From positions 457,736,379-457,800,378 of the forward strand of contig CM077676.1 in NCBI GenBank assembly GCA_039707655.1: 64,000 bases of DNA. Direction: 5' to 3'. The DNA comes from Elymus sibiricus (lineage: Eukaryota; Streptophyta; Magnoliopsida; Poales; Poaceae). The position numbers were made by a program, and so were the translations under genes. Each line of letters starts with the position of its first letter. Positions within the stretch are counted from its first letter, which is position 1. This document shows positions 21,058 to 33,386 of the stretch, piece by piece. The notes under the pieces are model-generated. The model was not told where the DNA came from. It did not search any database and saw only the letters and a list, made by a program, of their open reading frames with translations.

Positions 21058-24000
21058 AGAAACTATGGAACACTGCAGAGACTTAGAAAAAGAAGCGATG
21101 TTGGAGGATCTAATCGCCGCCGGAGGTGATGATGATATCACCTCACAGTATCTCAACGACGACGATGGTGAGGGAAGAGAGGATGACGACTCCGGTGATG
21201 GAGTGGAGGGAGAAGATGACGGCTCCGACGGTGTTGGAGCCTTAACTGTTGCAAAGTCCGGCGAGGTATATTAATTAAGCCTGCTGACTAGATGCGTTAA
21301 TTAATTTGTATGTACATGTATATATTAACTCTTATTTCTTCTTTTAGCCCTCCGGATTGAGCCAATCTTCTGTAACGAGACGAGGCCCGATGAAATGGTT
21401 GGATCAGCATGAAAGATACACGATCGAAGCAATCCATGCAGATGGCAAACCGACTCTTCCCAAGTGGTCCGCAGACAAATTTATAGGTCAGTGAGGAGTT
21501 ATTGTTAGGGACATCATCCCGATCAGCATTCAAGAATGGTATAAGCCAAAGGTGGTAGATCCAGAAGTTACTTACGTCGAAGATAGAGCCAAAGATGAGC
21601 TTTGGAATACGCTCATGGCAAATTTTAGCCTACCACCAGAGCTGCATCCAAATAGCAAAGCTGTAGAGCGAAAAGTCAAGGCGTTCGCTCTTAAGAAGAT
21701 GGCCCAACAATTCAACAACTGGAAGAAAACGTTGATCAAAAAGTTTGTCAAGAAAGAGAAGACTCCAACATTCGAAGGTCAATATGCGAAGCTGAGGGAT
21801 CACTGGACCGCATTTGTGGCATACAAGACATCGGAGAAAGGCAAGAAAAGCTCACTGACAAATAAGAAAAATGCTGCAAAGAAGGAATATCACCATGTTA
21901 CAGGGTCAGGTGGCTACAAAGTTGCCCGACCTAAGTGGGAGAAAGCTGAGAACGACCTTCTTAAAGAAGGGATCAAGCCAGAGACACCGAACTGGCCCGA
22001 ACGGTGCAGGACATGGGTCTTCGGGCGTGGGGGAACTTTCCACCCAGAAATAGGGAGGTGTATTTATACGAAAGAGCAACTTGGAACACCCGCCAAAGCC
22101 ATTCATGATGCAATCAAGGCCGTGCAGGAAGGGAAGTTCTATCCTGACAGAGAGAAGGACGAGCTGCCACGCGCCCTCGGGAATCCTAAACACCCTGGAC
22201 GAACACGAGGCACATCAGGATCCGTTTCGTGGAAGGATGGGTTTCCTGACAGCAGAGACACTTATAGAAGCCGAGGGAGAAGGAAGAAAGAGGATGTAGA
22301 CTGGCTGCGGAATGTAGAAGAAACATTAGCGTTGCAGGCGAAGCAAATAGAGGCACTTACCAGTCAGCGAGCTACCGGCCCATCATCTCAATGGCCCGAA
22401 GATCCTTCCCACGAAGCTACCCCACCATCTCTGTGAAAAAGCAGTGTGGCTTCCACGGAGCACGTTCAGCCAGCAATAGATGATATCATGGCTCCTGATC
22501 GCTACCCCGTGGATGATATCACAGAGAGGGAAAAGTGTGATCTACATGCGAAATGCCTGAACATAAGCTTGAAGGTGGCAGAAGGCTATGTCGTACATCG
22601 TCGTGGACCTGATGCAACTTACCACTACTCTCCGATTCCATATGGCTATGCTATTCTCGGGGTGAATTCAGTTACCAAAGGATGGGAGGAGCTCAAGCTT
22701 GACTACCCTACAGGTGAAGGGGAGACTCGTCTGGTAGATGGCGTAAGGACTACCATTCTATGGAGAAAGGAACACATCATGCTTCCAGACTGGACGCCGC
22801 CTCAGCAGGCTCAGCCAGAGGAGGCCCATCAGCAGACACCTCACAGTCCAGCTCTATCTCCGCTGCCTGAGACGTCTTCGCCCCTTCAGCACACTCCATA
22901 GCCACAGCAGTCTCTGCTGCCACAGCTGTCTCCGCCGCGTCATCGGACTCCGTCGGAGGAGGCCCCTCAGCAGAATCCGCCGCGGCAGCTGACTCGGCCG
23001 CCTCCTCTACCGCCTCCACCTCGTCAGTTGGCTTCCCCTCCTCCGCCGCCTTAGCAGCAAAGGAAGAGATCCGTCGCTAGTAGTACAAGGGCAAAGAAAC
23101 CCAAAGCACCAACCATCAAAAAGGCTATGGAGAAGTTGCCATACGAGAGGACTGTGGAGGAAAATGAGGCGTGGGTGAAAGCCGACGTGAAACGCCAGCT
23201 TGCACCGAAACGTCCGCCGCCTCAGGAGAAAATAGATCCGGAAAAAGCGAGGCGTACGCTGAAAAACCTTGCCAAACCACCGCCACCTCCGCTGCTATCA
23301 GACTATGACCATCAAATTGTAAAGTCATATAATGATCCAAAGCAGCGGTCGGGAAGCAGCAGCAGTAGTGCAAGGGCCGGGAAAACAATTCCCCAGCTGG
23401 GCGAACAGAAGAACCAATTGTGCCCCCTGCTCAAGGTGTTTACCGATATCGCTGATGATCCGAATGTAGCGGCCGCTGGTCCTGGTTTCACTCTTGCTGA
23501 TTTCTTAGGCGATGAGGTGCAGTTCGAAATGGCTGAGGTAGTAGCCTTTAGATTCGCGCACGGGAAGCCTCTCGTCAGACCTGAGGAGCTCCCGAATCTA
23601 CCAACGAGGATGCTAACATTGCATAAATGGTACTTGGAAGCCTGCGAGCGAGGGGAGAACTATATCACTATGGGAGTTAAAGATGAGCATTTCTTCAATG
23701 GAAAGGCGGAGGTTTTCGTTGAATTTTCAGAATTATTCCAGTTATACAATCTAGACGCCATCGACAAAACTATCGTCACTTGCTATTGTTTGTAAGTATC
23801 ATTTCTGTAATTAAGTCTCTAGCTCAGCTCGTTCATTGCATGTATATAATTATCCTCACCATATGTATATTATGCAGAAAGAAGATCCTCGAATGTCAAA
23901 GAGGACAAATCTATGACACTGGGTTCGTTAGCCCAAATGTTGTTCATGAAGTTACTGTCCAACGCAACGCCACGGATGTAGATAATTACTTGCTAAGGGC

Positions 24001-24354
24001 GTTTCTCGAACAACAAACCAAAAGAGAAATACTATTTCCTTACAACTTCGAGTGAGTGTTATACTATCTTGTACATACACATCATTTTGTTTCGCTTACT
24101 CGATGTTAAGTGTAATTGATGAGCTATGTGTGCGCAGCTTCCACTTTATTCTGCTCATCATATAGTTTGACAAAAGTTGAATACATGTCATGGACTCGTT
24201 ACGTAAAGACCCTCAGAAGTGGGCGCCCCTGCAAAAAATTATCCAGAAGTAATTTCAATCATTATCGCACTATATCGGCAACTATCGTTCATTTCTTGAT
24301 ATCAAGTAATTAATACCTCATTTATTCATTTTCTTTGCTGGGCAGGGTTTGATA

Positions 24355-26215
24355 TGTTGGAAATATGCCCTAGAGGCAATAATAAATTGGTTATTATTAT
24401 ATTTCCTTGTTCATGATAATCGTTTATTATCCATGCTATAATTGTATTGATTGGAAACTCAAATACATGTGTGGGTACATAGACAACACTGTGTTCCTAG
24501 TAAGCCTCTAGTTGACTAGCTCGTTGATCAAAGATGGTTAAGGTTTCCTAGCCATTGACATGAGATGTCATTTGATAACGGGATCACATCATTAGGAGAA
24601 TGATGTGATGGACAAGACCCAAACTGTAAACGTAGCATTTGATCGTGTCAGTTTATTGCTATTGTTTTCTGCATGTCAAGTATCTGTTCCTATGACCATG
24701 AGATCATGCAACTCCCTGACATCGGAGGAGTACCTTGTGTGTATCAAACGTCGCAACGTAACTGGGTGACTATAAAGGTGCTCTACAGGTATCTCCGAGG
24801 GTGTCTGTTGGGTTGGCATGGATCAAGACTGGGATTTGTTACTCCGTATGACGGAGAGGTATCTCAGGGCCCACTCGGTAATACAACATCACATTGAGCC
24901 TTGCAAGCAAAGTGACTAAAGATTAGCCACAGGATCTTGTATTACGGAACGAGTAAAGAGACTTGCCGGTAACGAGATTGAACTAGGTATAGTGATACCG
25001 ACGATCGAATCTCGGGCAAGTAACATACCGAAGAACAAAGGGAACAGCATACGGGATTAACTGAATCCTTGACATAGAGGTTCGACCGATAAAGATCTTC
25101 GTAGAATATGTAGGAGCCAATATGGGCATCCAGGTCCCGCTATTGGTTATTGGCCGTAGAGGTGTCTCGGTCATGTCTACATAGTTCTCGAACCCGCAGG
25201 GTCTACACACTTAACGTTTGGTGACGATTAGTATAATTGAGTTATTATGTTGGTGACCGAAAGTTGTTCGGAGTCCCGGATAAGATCCCGGACATGACGA
25301 GGATCTCCGGAATAGTCCGGAGGTAAAGATTGATATATGTGATAATAGTGTTTTGATCTCTGGAAGGGTTCCGAAGTTCACCGGAAGAGGTTCCGGATGT
25401 TTACCGAAGTGTTCGGGTGCAGCAACACTTTATATGAGCCAAAGGGATAAAGCCCACAAGGTATTGGAAAGTGCAAAAGTAGTTTTGCTGCCGCGTAAGC
25501 GGTACTACCGCTTGTTGAAGCGGTACTACCGCCCGAGCGGTACTACCGCTTGTGTGAAGCGGTACTACCGCCCAAGCGGTACTACCGCTTGTGTGAAGCG
25601 GTACTACCGCTTGTGCGCGGCTGTGCACGGTTCGGCAGGGATCCGAGTTGGACTCTTTCCCTGCGGGCCAAACCGACCTTGTGCGGGCAAAACCGACCCG
25701 GAGGAGGCTTTTACTCCAAGTTTAGACCCCAAGGCTCAACATATAAATAGAGGGGCAGGGCTAGCACACGGGACACATCAGGATTTCCCAAGCCGTGTGC
25801 CGGCAACCCTAGCCCTCTAGTTCCTCCGTCATAATCTCCGTAGCGCTTGGCGAAGCCCTGCAGAGATTGTTCCTCACCACCATCACCACGCCGTCGTGCT
25901 GCTGGAACTCAACCACTACTTCATCATCGCTCGCTGGATCGAGGAGGTGAAGGCGTCATCAAGCCGTACGTGTGTTGAACGCGGAGGTGCCGTCCGTTCG
26001 GCACTAGATCGGAAGGATCGTGATTGGATCGCGGGACGCTCGGCGATTTGGATTGCGAAGACGTTCGACTACATCAACCGCGTTTATTAACGCTTCCGCT
26101 TAGCGATCTACAAGGGTATGTAGATTCACTCTCCCTCTCGTAGATGCTCATCACCATGGATAGATCTTATGTGTGCGTAGGAAATTTTTTGTTTCCCATG
26201 CAACGTTCCCCAACA
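24355..26215 (+). repeat. 5' LTR of copia element
   Basis: Starts TGTTGGAAATATGCCCTAG, as in BARE-1/Angela LTRs, and ends CGTTCCCCAACA. It contains a palindrome array (25498-25611) and ATATAAATA at 25741-25749 as the likely TATA box. Confidence 0.95.
25498..25611 (+). promoter_or_regulatory. Six palindromic AGCGGTACTACCGCT repeats upstream of the LTR TATA box
   Basis: Copies of AGCGGTACTACCGC(T/C) start at 25498, 25519, 25536, 25558, 25575 and 25597, about 130-245 bp before the TATA box. Each is a 7-bp inverted repeat around one central base. The 3' LTR has the same set at 32669-32782. Position suggests upstream regulatory sites; no binding protein is known to me. Confidence 0.55.
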
Positions 26216-26216
26216 G

Positions 26217-26229
26217 TGGCATCATGAGC
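26217..26229 (+). other. Primer binding site (initiator tRNA-Met type, imperfect)
   Basis: TGGCATCATGAGC begins one base after the LTR and resembles the usual copia primer site TGGTATCAGAGC, with mismatches. Confidence 0.65.
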
Positions 26230-27490
26230 TAGGTCTATGCGTAGATGAGATCTCGAGTAGAACACAAACGAGTTGTGGGCGTGGGTGTATACATATTGCT
26301 TGCCGTTACTAGTTGATACTTGATTCAGCGGTATTGTGAGATGAAGCGGCCCGGACCGACATTACGCGTACGCTTACGCGAGACTGGTTTTACCGCTGCG
26401 TGCACTTGTTGCATAAAGGTGACTGGCGGGTGTCTGTCTCTCTCACTTTAGTTGAATCGGTTCAATGAAGAGGGTTCTTTTAGAAGATCAAAAAGCAATC
26501 ACTACACCACGTTGTGGTTTTGCGTAGGTAAGAACGGTTCTTGCAAACCCGTAGCAGCCACGTAAAATTTGCAACAACAATTAGAGGACGTCTAACTTGT
26601 TTTTGCAGGGTATGTTGTGATGTGATATGGCCAATTACATGATGAGATATATGTGATGTATGAGATGATCATGTGATGTATAGAATATCACGACTTGCAT
26701 GTCGATGAGTACGGCAACTGGCAGGAGCCATAGAGTTGTCTTTAATTATTGTATGACCTGCGTGTCAATCATTAAGCGCTATGTAATGCTTTACTTTATC
26801 GCTAAACGTTAGCTATAGTCGTGGAAGCAACAGTCAGCGCGACAACCTTATGGCGACACGTTGATGGAGATCAAGATGATGGAGATCATGGTGTCATGCC
26901 GGTGACGATGGAGATCATGCCGGTGCTTTGGAGATGGAGATCAAAAGCACAAGTTCATGGCCATATCATGTCACTTATGATTTGCATGTGATGTTAATCC
27001 TTTTATGCATCTTATTTTGCTTAGGACGACGGTAGCATTATAAGGTGATCCCTCACTTAAATTTCAAGATAAATTGTGTTCTCCCCAAGTGTGCACCGTT
27101 GCGAAAGTTCGTCGTTTCGAGACACGCCGTGATGATCGGGTGTGATAGACTCTACGTTCGCATACAACGGGTGTAAGCCATGTTACACGTGCGGAACACT
27201 CGGGTTAAACTTGACGAGCCTAGCATGTACAGACATGGCCTCGGAACACAAGAGACCGAAAGGTCGAACATGAGTCATATAGTAGATATGATCAACATGA
27301 AGATGTTCACCATTGAAACCACCTCAACTCACGTGATGATCGGACTTGAGTTGGTGGATTTGGATCATGTTACACTCGAATGATCGGAGGGATGTCAATT
27401 TGAGTGGGAGTTTTTAAGTAATATGATTAACTAAACTCATTATCTAGAACAATAGTCTAAGTTGTCTTTGCTATATTTATGTTGTAGATC
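26230..27490 (+). other. 5' untranslated leader of copia element
   Basis: 1.26 kb without a substantial ORF, running from the primer site to the polyprotein ATG. It contains repeated ATGGAGATCA words around 26865-26945 and presumably the packaging and dimerisation signals, which I cannot point to. Confidence 0.5.
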
Positions 27491-30400
27491 ATGGCTCGCG
27501 CAGTAGCACCCCTGAATTTTAATGCGTTCCTAGAGAAAGCTAAGTTGAAAGATGATGGAAGTAACTTTGTGGACTGGGCCCGTAATCTAAGGATTATCCT
27601 TACGGCTTCCCAGAAGGCTTATGTCCTTGATGCACCGCTTGGTGATCCACCCGCTCCAGTTGAGTCTCTAGACGTTGTGAACGCCTGGCAGGCTCGTTCT
27701 GATGATTACTCAATAGTTCAATGTGCAATGTTGTATGGCTTAGAACCGGGACTTCAAAGACGTTTCGAACGTCATGGAGCATATGAGATGTTCCAGGAGT
27801 TGAAGTTTATCTTTCAGAAGAATGCCCGGATCGAGAGATATGAGATCTCCGATAAGTTCTATGCTTGCAAGATGGAGGAGAACGGGTCTATCAGTGATCA
27901 CGTGCTCAGAATGTCTGGGTACTCCACCCGTCTGGCTGAGTTAGGGATGCCCCTTCCGCCAGAGGCTATCACTGACAGAGTTCTTCAATCATTGCCACCT
28001 AGCTACAAGAGCTTCGTGTTGAACTATAACATGCACGGGATGAACAAGTCAGTCGCCGAGCTGTTTGCGATGCTGAAAGCCGCTGAGTCTGAAATTCAGA
28101 AGGAGCATCAAGTGTTGATGGTCAATAAAACCACTAGTTTCAAGAAAAATGGCAAGGGTAAGAAGGGTAACTCCAAGAAGAGTGGCAAAGCAGTTGCTCC
28201 TCTCGTGAAGAAACCCAAGGCTGGACCCAAACCAGAAACTGTGTGTTTTCATTGCAAGGGAACTGGACACTGGAAGCGGAATTGCCCCAAGTATTTGGCT
28301 GACAAGAAGGCGGCCAACAACAAACAAGGTATATATGATATACATGTTATTGATGTGTACCTTACCAACCCTCGTTGTAGTGCCTGGGTATTTGATACCG
28401 GTGCGGTTGCTCATATTTGCAACTCAAAACAGGAACTGCGGAATAGACGGAGGCTGGCAAAGGACGAAGTGACGATGCGCGTGGGAAATGGTTCCAAGGT
28501 TGATGTGATCGCCGTCGGCACGCTCGCTCTTCGATTACCGTCGGGATTAGTGATGAACCTAAATAAGTGTTATTTGGTGCCTGCGTTAAGCATGAACATT
28601 ATATCTGGATCTTGTTTATTGCGAGACGGTTACTCATTTAAATCAGAGAATAATGGTTGTTCTATTTATATGAGTAATATCTTTTATGGTCATGCACCCG
28701 ATGTGAGGGGTTTATTCTTATTGAATCTCGATAGTAATGATACACATGTTCATAACATTGATGCCAAAAGATGTAGAATTGATAATGATAATACCACTTT
28801 CTTGTGGCACTGCCGTTTAGGTCATATTGGCGTAAAACGCATGAGGAAGCTCCATGCTGATGGACTTTTGGAGTCACTTGATTTTGAATCACTTGACACA
28901 TGTGAGCCATGCCTCATGGGCAAGATGACTAAAACGCCGTTCTCTGGAACAATGGAACGGGCAAGTGACTTATTGGAAATCATACATACTGATGTGTGCG
29001 GTCCGATGAGCATTGAGGCGCGCGGTGGTTATCGTTACTTTCTCACCTTCACTGATGACTTAAGTAGATATGGGTATATTTACTTAATGAAACACAAGTC
29101 TGAAACATTTGAAAAGTTCAAACAATTTCAGAGTGAAGTTGAGAATCATCGTAACAAGAAGATTAAATTCCTACGATCTGATCGAGGAGGAGAATATCTA
29201 AGTTATGAGTTTGGCAGTCACTTAAGACAGTGTGGAATTGTTTCACAATTAACACCGCCTGGAACACCACAGCGTAATGGTGTGTCCGAACGTCGTAATC
29301 GAACCTTATTGGATATGGTGCGATCTATGATGTCTCTTGCCGATTTGCCACTATCGTTTTGGGGTTATGCATTAGAGACAGCTGCATTCACTTTAAATAG
29401 GGCACCATCGAAATCCGTTGAGACGACGCCATATGAACTTTGGTTTGGCAAGAAGCCAAAACTGTCGTTTCTTAAAGTTTGGGGATGTGATGCTTATGTC
29501 AAAAAGCTTCAGCCTGAAAAGCTGGAACCCAAAGCGGAGAAATGCGTCTTCATAGGATACCCAAAAGAGACAATTGGGTATACCTTCTACCTCAGATCCG
29601 AGGGCAAAGTGTTTGTCGCTAAAAACGGAACATTTCTTGAGAAAGAGTTTCTCTCGAAAGAATTGAGTGGGAGGAAGATAGAACTTGATGAGGTTGTTGA
29701 ACCTTTACTTCAACCTGAGAGTAGCGCAGCGCAGAAAGTTGTTTCTGTGGAGCCTACATTAGCTGAAGAGGAAGTTAATGATGATGATCATGAAGCTTTG
29801 GATCAAGTTGCTATCGAACCTCGTAGGTCGACAAGGACGCGTACTGCTCCTGAGTGGTACGGCAACCCTGTCTTAGAGGTCATGTTGTTAGACAACGATG
29901 AACCTACGAGCTATGGAGAAGCGATGATGGGCCCGGATTCCGAGAAGTGGTTAGAGGCCATGAAATCCGAGATGGGATCCATGTATGAAAACAAAGTATG
30001 GACTTTGGAAGTATTACCTGAAGGGCGTAAGGCCATTCAGAACAAATGGATCTTTAAGAGGAAGACGGACGCGGACGGTAATGTCACCGTCTATAAAGCT
30101 CGACTTGTGGCAAAGGGTTTTTCACAAGTTCAAGGAGTTGACTACGATGAGACCTTCTCACCCGTAGCGATGCTTAAGTCCGTCAGAATCATGTTAGCAA
30201 TAGCTGCCTTTTTCGATTATGAAATTTGGCAGATGGATGTCAAAACAGCGTTCCTTAACGGTTTCCTTAAGGAAGAGTTGTATATGATGCAACCAGAAGG
30301 TTTTGTCGATCCAGAGAATGCTGACAAAGTTTGCAAACTCCAGCGATCCATTTATGGACTGGTGCAAGCATCTCGGAGTTGGAATCTTCGTTTTGATGAG

Positions 30401-31408
30401 GTGATCAAAGCGTTCGAGTTTATACAAGTTTACGGAGAAGCTTGTATTTACAAGAAAGTGAGTGGGAGCTCTATAGCGTTTCTAATATTATATGTGGATG
30501 ACATATTGCTGATTGGAAACAATATAGAAATGCTGGAAAGCGTAAAGGAATATTTGAACAAGAGTTTTTCAATGAAGGACCTAGGAGAAGCTGCTTTCAT
30601 ATTAGGCATCAAGATCTATAGAGATAGATCAAGACGCTTAATAGGACTTTCACAAAGCACATACCTTGATAAGATTTTGAAGAAGTTCAAAATGGATCAG
30701 TCCAAGAAGGGGTTCTTGCCTGTTTTGCAAGGTGTGAAGTTGAGTAAGACTCAATGCCCAGTGACTGCAGAAGATAGAGAAAAGATGAGTGTCATCCCCT
30801 ATGCTTCAGCCATAGGCTCTATCATGTATGCAATGCTGTGCACAAGACCCGATGTCAGCCTTGCCATAAGTATGGTCGGAAGGTTTCAAGGTGATCCAGG
30901 AATGGAACACTGGACGGCGGTCAAGAATATCCTGAAGTACCTGAAAAGGACTAAGGACATGTTTCTCGTTTATGGAGGTGATCAAGAGCTCGTCGTAAAG
31001 GGTTACGTCGATGCAAGCTTTGACACTGATCCGGATGACTCTAAGTCGCAAACCGGATACGTATTTATTCTTAATGGGGGTGCGGTTAGCTGGTGCAGTT
31101 CCAAGCAAAGCGTGGTAGCAGATTCTACATGCGAAGCGGAGTACATCGCTGCCTCGGAGGCGGCGAAGGAAGGTGTCTGGATGAAGGAGTTCATGACAGA
31201 TCTTGGAGTAGTGCCTAGTGCGCTTAACCCAATGACTCTGTTTTGTGATAATACTGGTGCCATTGCTCTAGCCAAGGAACCAAGATTTCACAAGAGGACC
31301 AGACACATAAAACGACGTTTCAATTCCATCCGCGATTACATCAAGGAGGACGACATAAATATTTGCAAAGTACACACGGATCTAAAATGTTGCAGATCCG
31401 ATGACTAA
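27491..31408 (+). CDS. Copia Gag-Pol polyprotein, 1305 codons, C-terminal frameshift
   Basis: One frame in copia order. Gag covers about residues 1-250. The zinc knuckle CX2CX4HX4C is at 252-265 and the protease DTGA at 302-305. The integrase has an HHCC zinc domain (H440, H445, C471, C474) and a D-D-35-E core (D501, D564, E600). Reverse transcriptase follows, with YVDD at 1001-1004. RNase H has its first Asp at D1174 (YVDASFD) and CEAEY at 1214-1218. The only damage seen is a four-A run at 31384-31387, where relatives have three. The frame then ends early after LKCCRSDD. The usual ADPxTKPLP tail is still present in the next frame, so about 30 terminal residues are lost. All catalytic motifs precede the break, so the enzyme domains may still be functional; this is inference. 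Confidence 0.9.
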   Translation: MARAVAPLNFNAFLEKAKLKDDGSNFVDWARNLRIILTASQKAYVLDAPLGDPPAPVESLDVVNAWQARSDDYSIVQCAMLYGLEPGLQRRFERHGAYEMFQELKFIFQKNARIERYEISDKFYACKMEENGSISDHVLRMSGYSTRLAELGMPLPPEAITDRVLQSLPPSYKSFVLNYNMHGMNKSVAELFAMLKAAESEIQKEHQVLMVNKTTSFKKNGKGKKGNSKKSGKAVAPLVKKPKAGPKPETVCFHCKGTGHWKRNCPKYLADKKAANNKQGIYDIHVIDVYLTNPRCSAWVFDTGAVAHICNSKQELRNRRRLAKDEVTMRVGNGSKVDVIAVGTLALRLPSGLVMNLNKCYLVPALSMNIISGSCLLRDGYSFKSENNGCSIYMSNIFYGHAPDVRGLFLLNLDSNDTHVHNIDAKRCRIDNDNTTFLWHCRLGHIGVKRMRKLHADGLLESLDFESLDTCEPCLMGKMTKTPFSGTMERASDLLEIIHTDVCGPMSIEARGGYRYFLTFTDDLSRYGYIYLMKHKSETFEKFKQFQSEVENHRNKKIKFLRSDRGGEYLSYEFGSHLRQCGIVSQLTPPGTPQRNGVSERRNRTLLDMVRSMMSLADLPLSFWGYALETAAFTLNRAPSKSVETTPYELWFGKKPKLSFLKVWGCDAYVKKLQPEKLEPKAEKCVFIGYPKETIGYTFYLRSEGKVFVAKNGTFLEKEFLSKELSGRKIELDEVVEPLLQPESSAAQKVVSVEPTLAEEEVNDDDHEALDQVAIEPRRSTRTRTAPEWYGNPVLEVMLLDNDEPTSYGEAMMGPDSEKWLEAMKSEMGSMYENKVWTLEVLPEGRKAIQNKWIFKRKTDADGNVTVYKARLVAKGFSQVQGVDYDETFSPVAMLKSVRIMLAIAAFFDYEIWQMDVKTAFLNGFLKEELYMMQPEGFVDPENADKVCKLQRSIYGLVQASRSWNLRFDEVIKAFEFIQVYGEACIYKKVSGSSIAFLILYVDDILLIGNNIEMLESVKEYLNKSFSMKDLGEAAFILGIKIYRDRSRRLIGLSQSTYLDKILKKFKMDQSKKGFLPVLQGVKLSKTQCPVTAEDREKMSVIPYASAIGSIMYAMLCTRPDVSLAISMVGRFQGDPGMEHWTAVKNILKYLKRTKDMFLVYGGDQELVVKGYVDASFDTDPDDSKSQTGYVFILNGGAVSWCSSKQSVVADSTCEAEYIAASEAAKEGVWMKEFMTDLGVVPSALNPMTLFCDNTGAIALAKEPRFHKRTRHIKRRFNSIRDYIKEDDINICKVHTDLKCCRSDD

Positions 31409-31510
31409 ACCTCTTCCAAGGGCTAAACATGAACAACACCAGAACTGCATGGGTGTTCGATTCATTACAATGTAAATCACATAGTGATGTGAACTAGATT
31501 ATTGACTCTA

Positions 31511-31525
31511 GTGCAAGTGGGAGAC
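31511..31525 (+). other. Polypurine tract of copia element
   Basis: GTGCAAGTGGGAGAC directly precedes the 3' LTR. AAGTGGGAGA is the usual form in this lineage. Confidence 0.75.
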
Positions 31526-33386
31526 TGTTGGAAATATGCCCTAGAGGCAATAATAAATTGGTTATTATTATATTTCCTTGTTCATGATAATCGTTTATTA
31601 TCCATGCTATAATTGTATTGATTGGAAACTCAAATACATGTGTGGGTACATAGACAACACTGTGTTCCTAGTAAGCCTCTAGTTGACTAGCTCGTTGATC
31701 AAAGATGGTTAAGGTTTCCTAGCCATTGACATGAGATGTCATTTGATAACGGGATCACATCATTAGGAGAATGATGTGATGGACAAGACCCAAACTGTAA
31801 ACGTAGCATTTGATCGTGTCAGTTTATTGCTATTGTTTTCTGCATGTCAAGTATCTGTTCCTATGACCATGAGATCATGCAACTCCCTGACATCGGAGGA
31901 GTACCTTGTGTGTATCAAACGTCGCAACGTAACTGGGTGACTATAAAGGTGCTCTACAGGTATCTCCGAGGGTGTCTGTTGGGTTGGCATGGATCAAGAC
32001 TGGGATTTGTTACTCCGTATGACGGAGAGGTATCTCAGGGCCCACTCGGTAATACAACATCACATTGAGCCTTGCAAGCAAAGTGACTAAAGATTAGCCA
32101 CAGGATCTTGTATTACGGAACGAGTAAAGAGACTTGCCGGTAACGAGATTGAACTAGGTATAGTGATACCGACGATCGAATCTCGGGCAAGTAACATACC
32201 GAAGAACAAAGGGAACAGCATACGGGATTAACTGAATCCTTGACATAGAGGTTCGACCGATAAAGATCTTCGTAGAATATGTAGGAGCCAATATGGGCAT
32301 CCAGGTCCCGCTATTGGTTATTGGCCGTAGAGGTGTCTCGGTCATGTCTACATAGTTCTCGAACCCGCAGGGTCTACACACTTAACGTTTGGTGACGATT
32401 AGTATAATTGAGTTATTATGTTGGTGACCGAAAGTTGTTCGGAGTCCCGGATAAGATCCCGGACATGACGAGGATCTCCGGAATAGTCCGGAGGTAAAGA
32501 TTGATATATGTGATAATAGTGTTTTGATCTCTGGAAGGGTTCCGAAGTTCACCGGAAGAGGTTCCGGATGTTTACCGAAGTGTTCGGGTGCAGCAACACT
32601 TTATATGAGCCAAAGGGATAAAGCCCACAAGGTATTGGAAAGTGCAAAAGTAGTTTTGCTGCCGCGTAAGCGGTACTACCGCTTGTTGAAGCGGTACTAC
32701 CGCCCGAGCGGTACTACCGCTTGTGTGAAGCGGTACTACCGCCCAAGCGGTACTACCGCTTGTGTGAAGCGGTACTACCGCTTGTGCGCGGCTGTGCACG
32801 GTTCGGCAGGGATCCGAGTTGGACTCTTTCCCTGCGGGCCAAACCGACCTTGTGCGGGCAAAACCGACCCGGAGGAGGCTTTTACTCCAAGTTTAGACCC
32901 CAAGGCTCAACATATAAATAGAGGGGCAGGGCTAGCACACGGGACACATCAGGATTTCCCAAGCCGTGTGCCGGCAACCCTAGCCCTCTAGTTCCTCCGT
33001 CATAATCTCCGTAGCGCTTGGCGAAGCCCTGCAGAGATTGTTCCTCACCACCATCACCACGCCGTCGTGCTGCTGGAACTCAACCACTACTTCATCATCG
33101 CTCGCTGGATCGAGGAGGTGAAGGCGTCATCAAGCCGTACGTGTGTTGAACGCGGAGGTGCCGTCCGTTCGGCACTAGATCGGAAGGATCGTGATTGGAT
33201 CGCGGGACGCTCGGCGATTTGGATTGCGAAGACGTTCGACTACATCAACCGCGTTTATTAACGCTTCCGCTTAGCGATCTACAAGGGTATGTAGATTCAC
33301 TCTCCCTCTCGTAGATGCTCATCACCATGGATAGATCTTATGTGTGCGTAGGAAAATTTTTGTTTCCCATGCAACGTTCCCCAACA
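31526..33386 (+). repeat. 3' LTR of copia element
   Basis: Exact length match to the 5' LTR with a constant offset of 7171. The ORFs inside both LTRs translate identically. One substitution was seen, at 33356. Confidence 0.95.

Larger units (their letters stand above)
24355..33386 (+). mobile_element. Ty1-copia retrotransposon with BARE-1/Angela-type LTRs, nearly complete
   Basis: Two LTRs of 1861 bp each (24355-26215, 31526-33386) are bounded by TG and CA and flanked by a perfect 5-bp duplication TGATA (24350-24354 and 33387-33391). A primer site, one long polyprotein frame and a polypurine tract lie between. The LTRs differ at one position that I could find (T at 26185, A at 33356), which at 1.3e-8 per site per year corresponds to about 20 thousand years. 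It lies inside an exon of the Ulp1-like pseudogene. Confidence 0.95.

Noticed and set aside
25498..25611. CRISPR-like array of short palindromes
   Set aside because: Spacers are 2-8 bp and irregular, both LTRs carry it, and the context is a plant retrotransposon.
25353..25820. 155-codon ORF with repeated KRYYR, duplicated at 32524
   Set aside because: It is LTR sequence; the peptide repeat merely reflects the palindromic DNA repeats.
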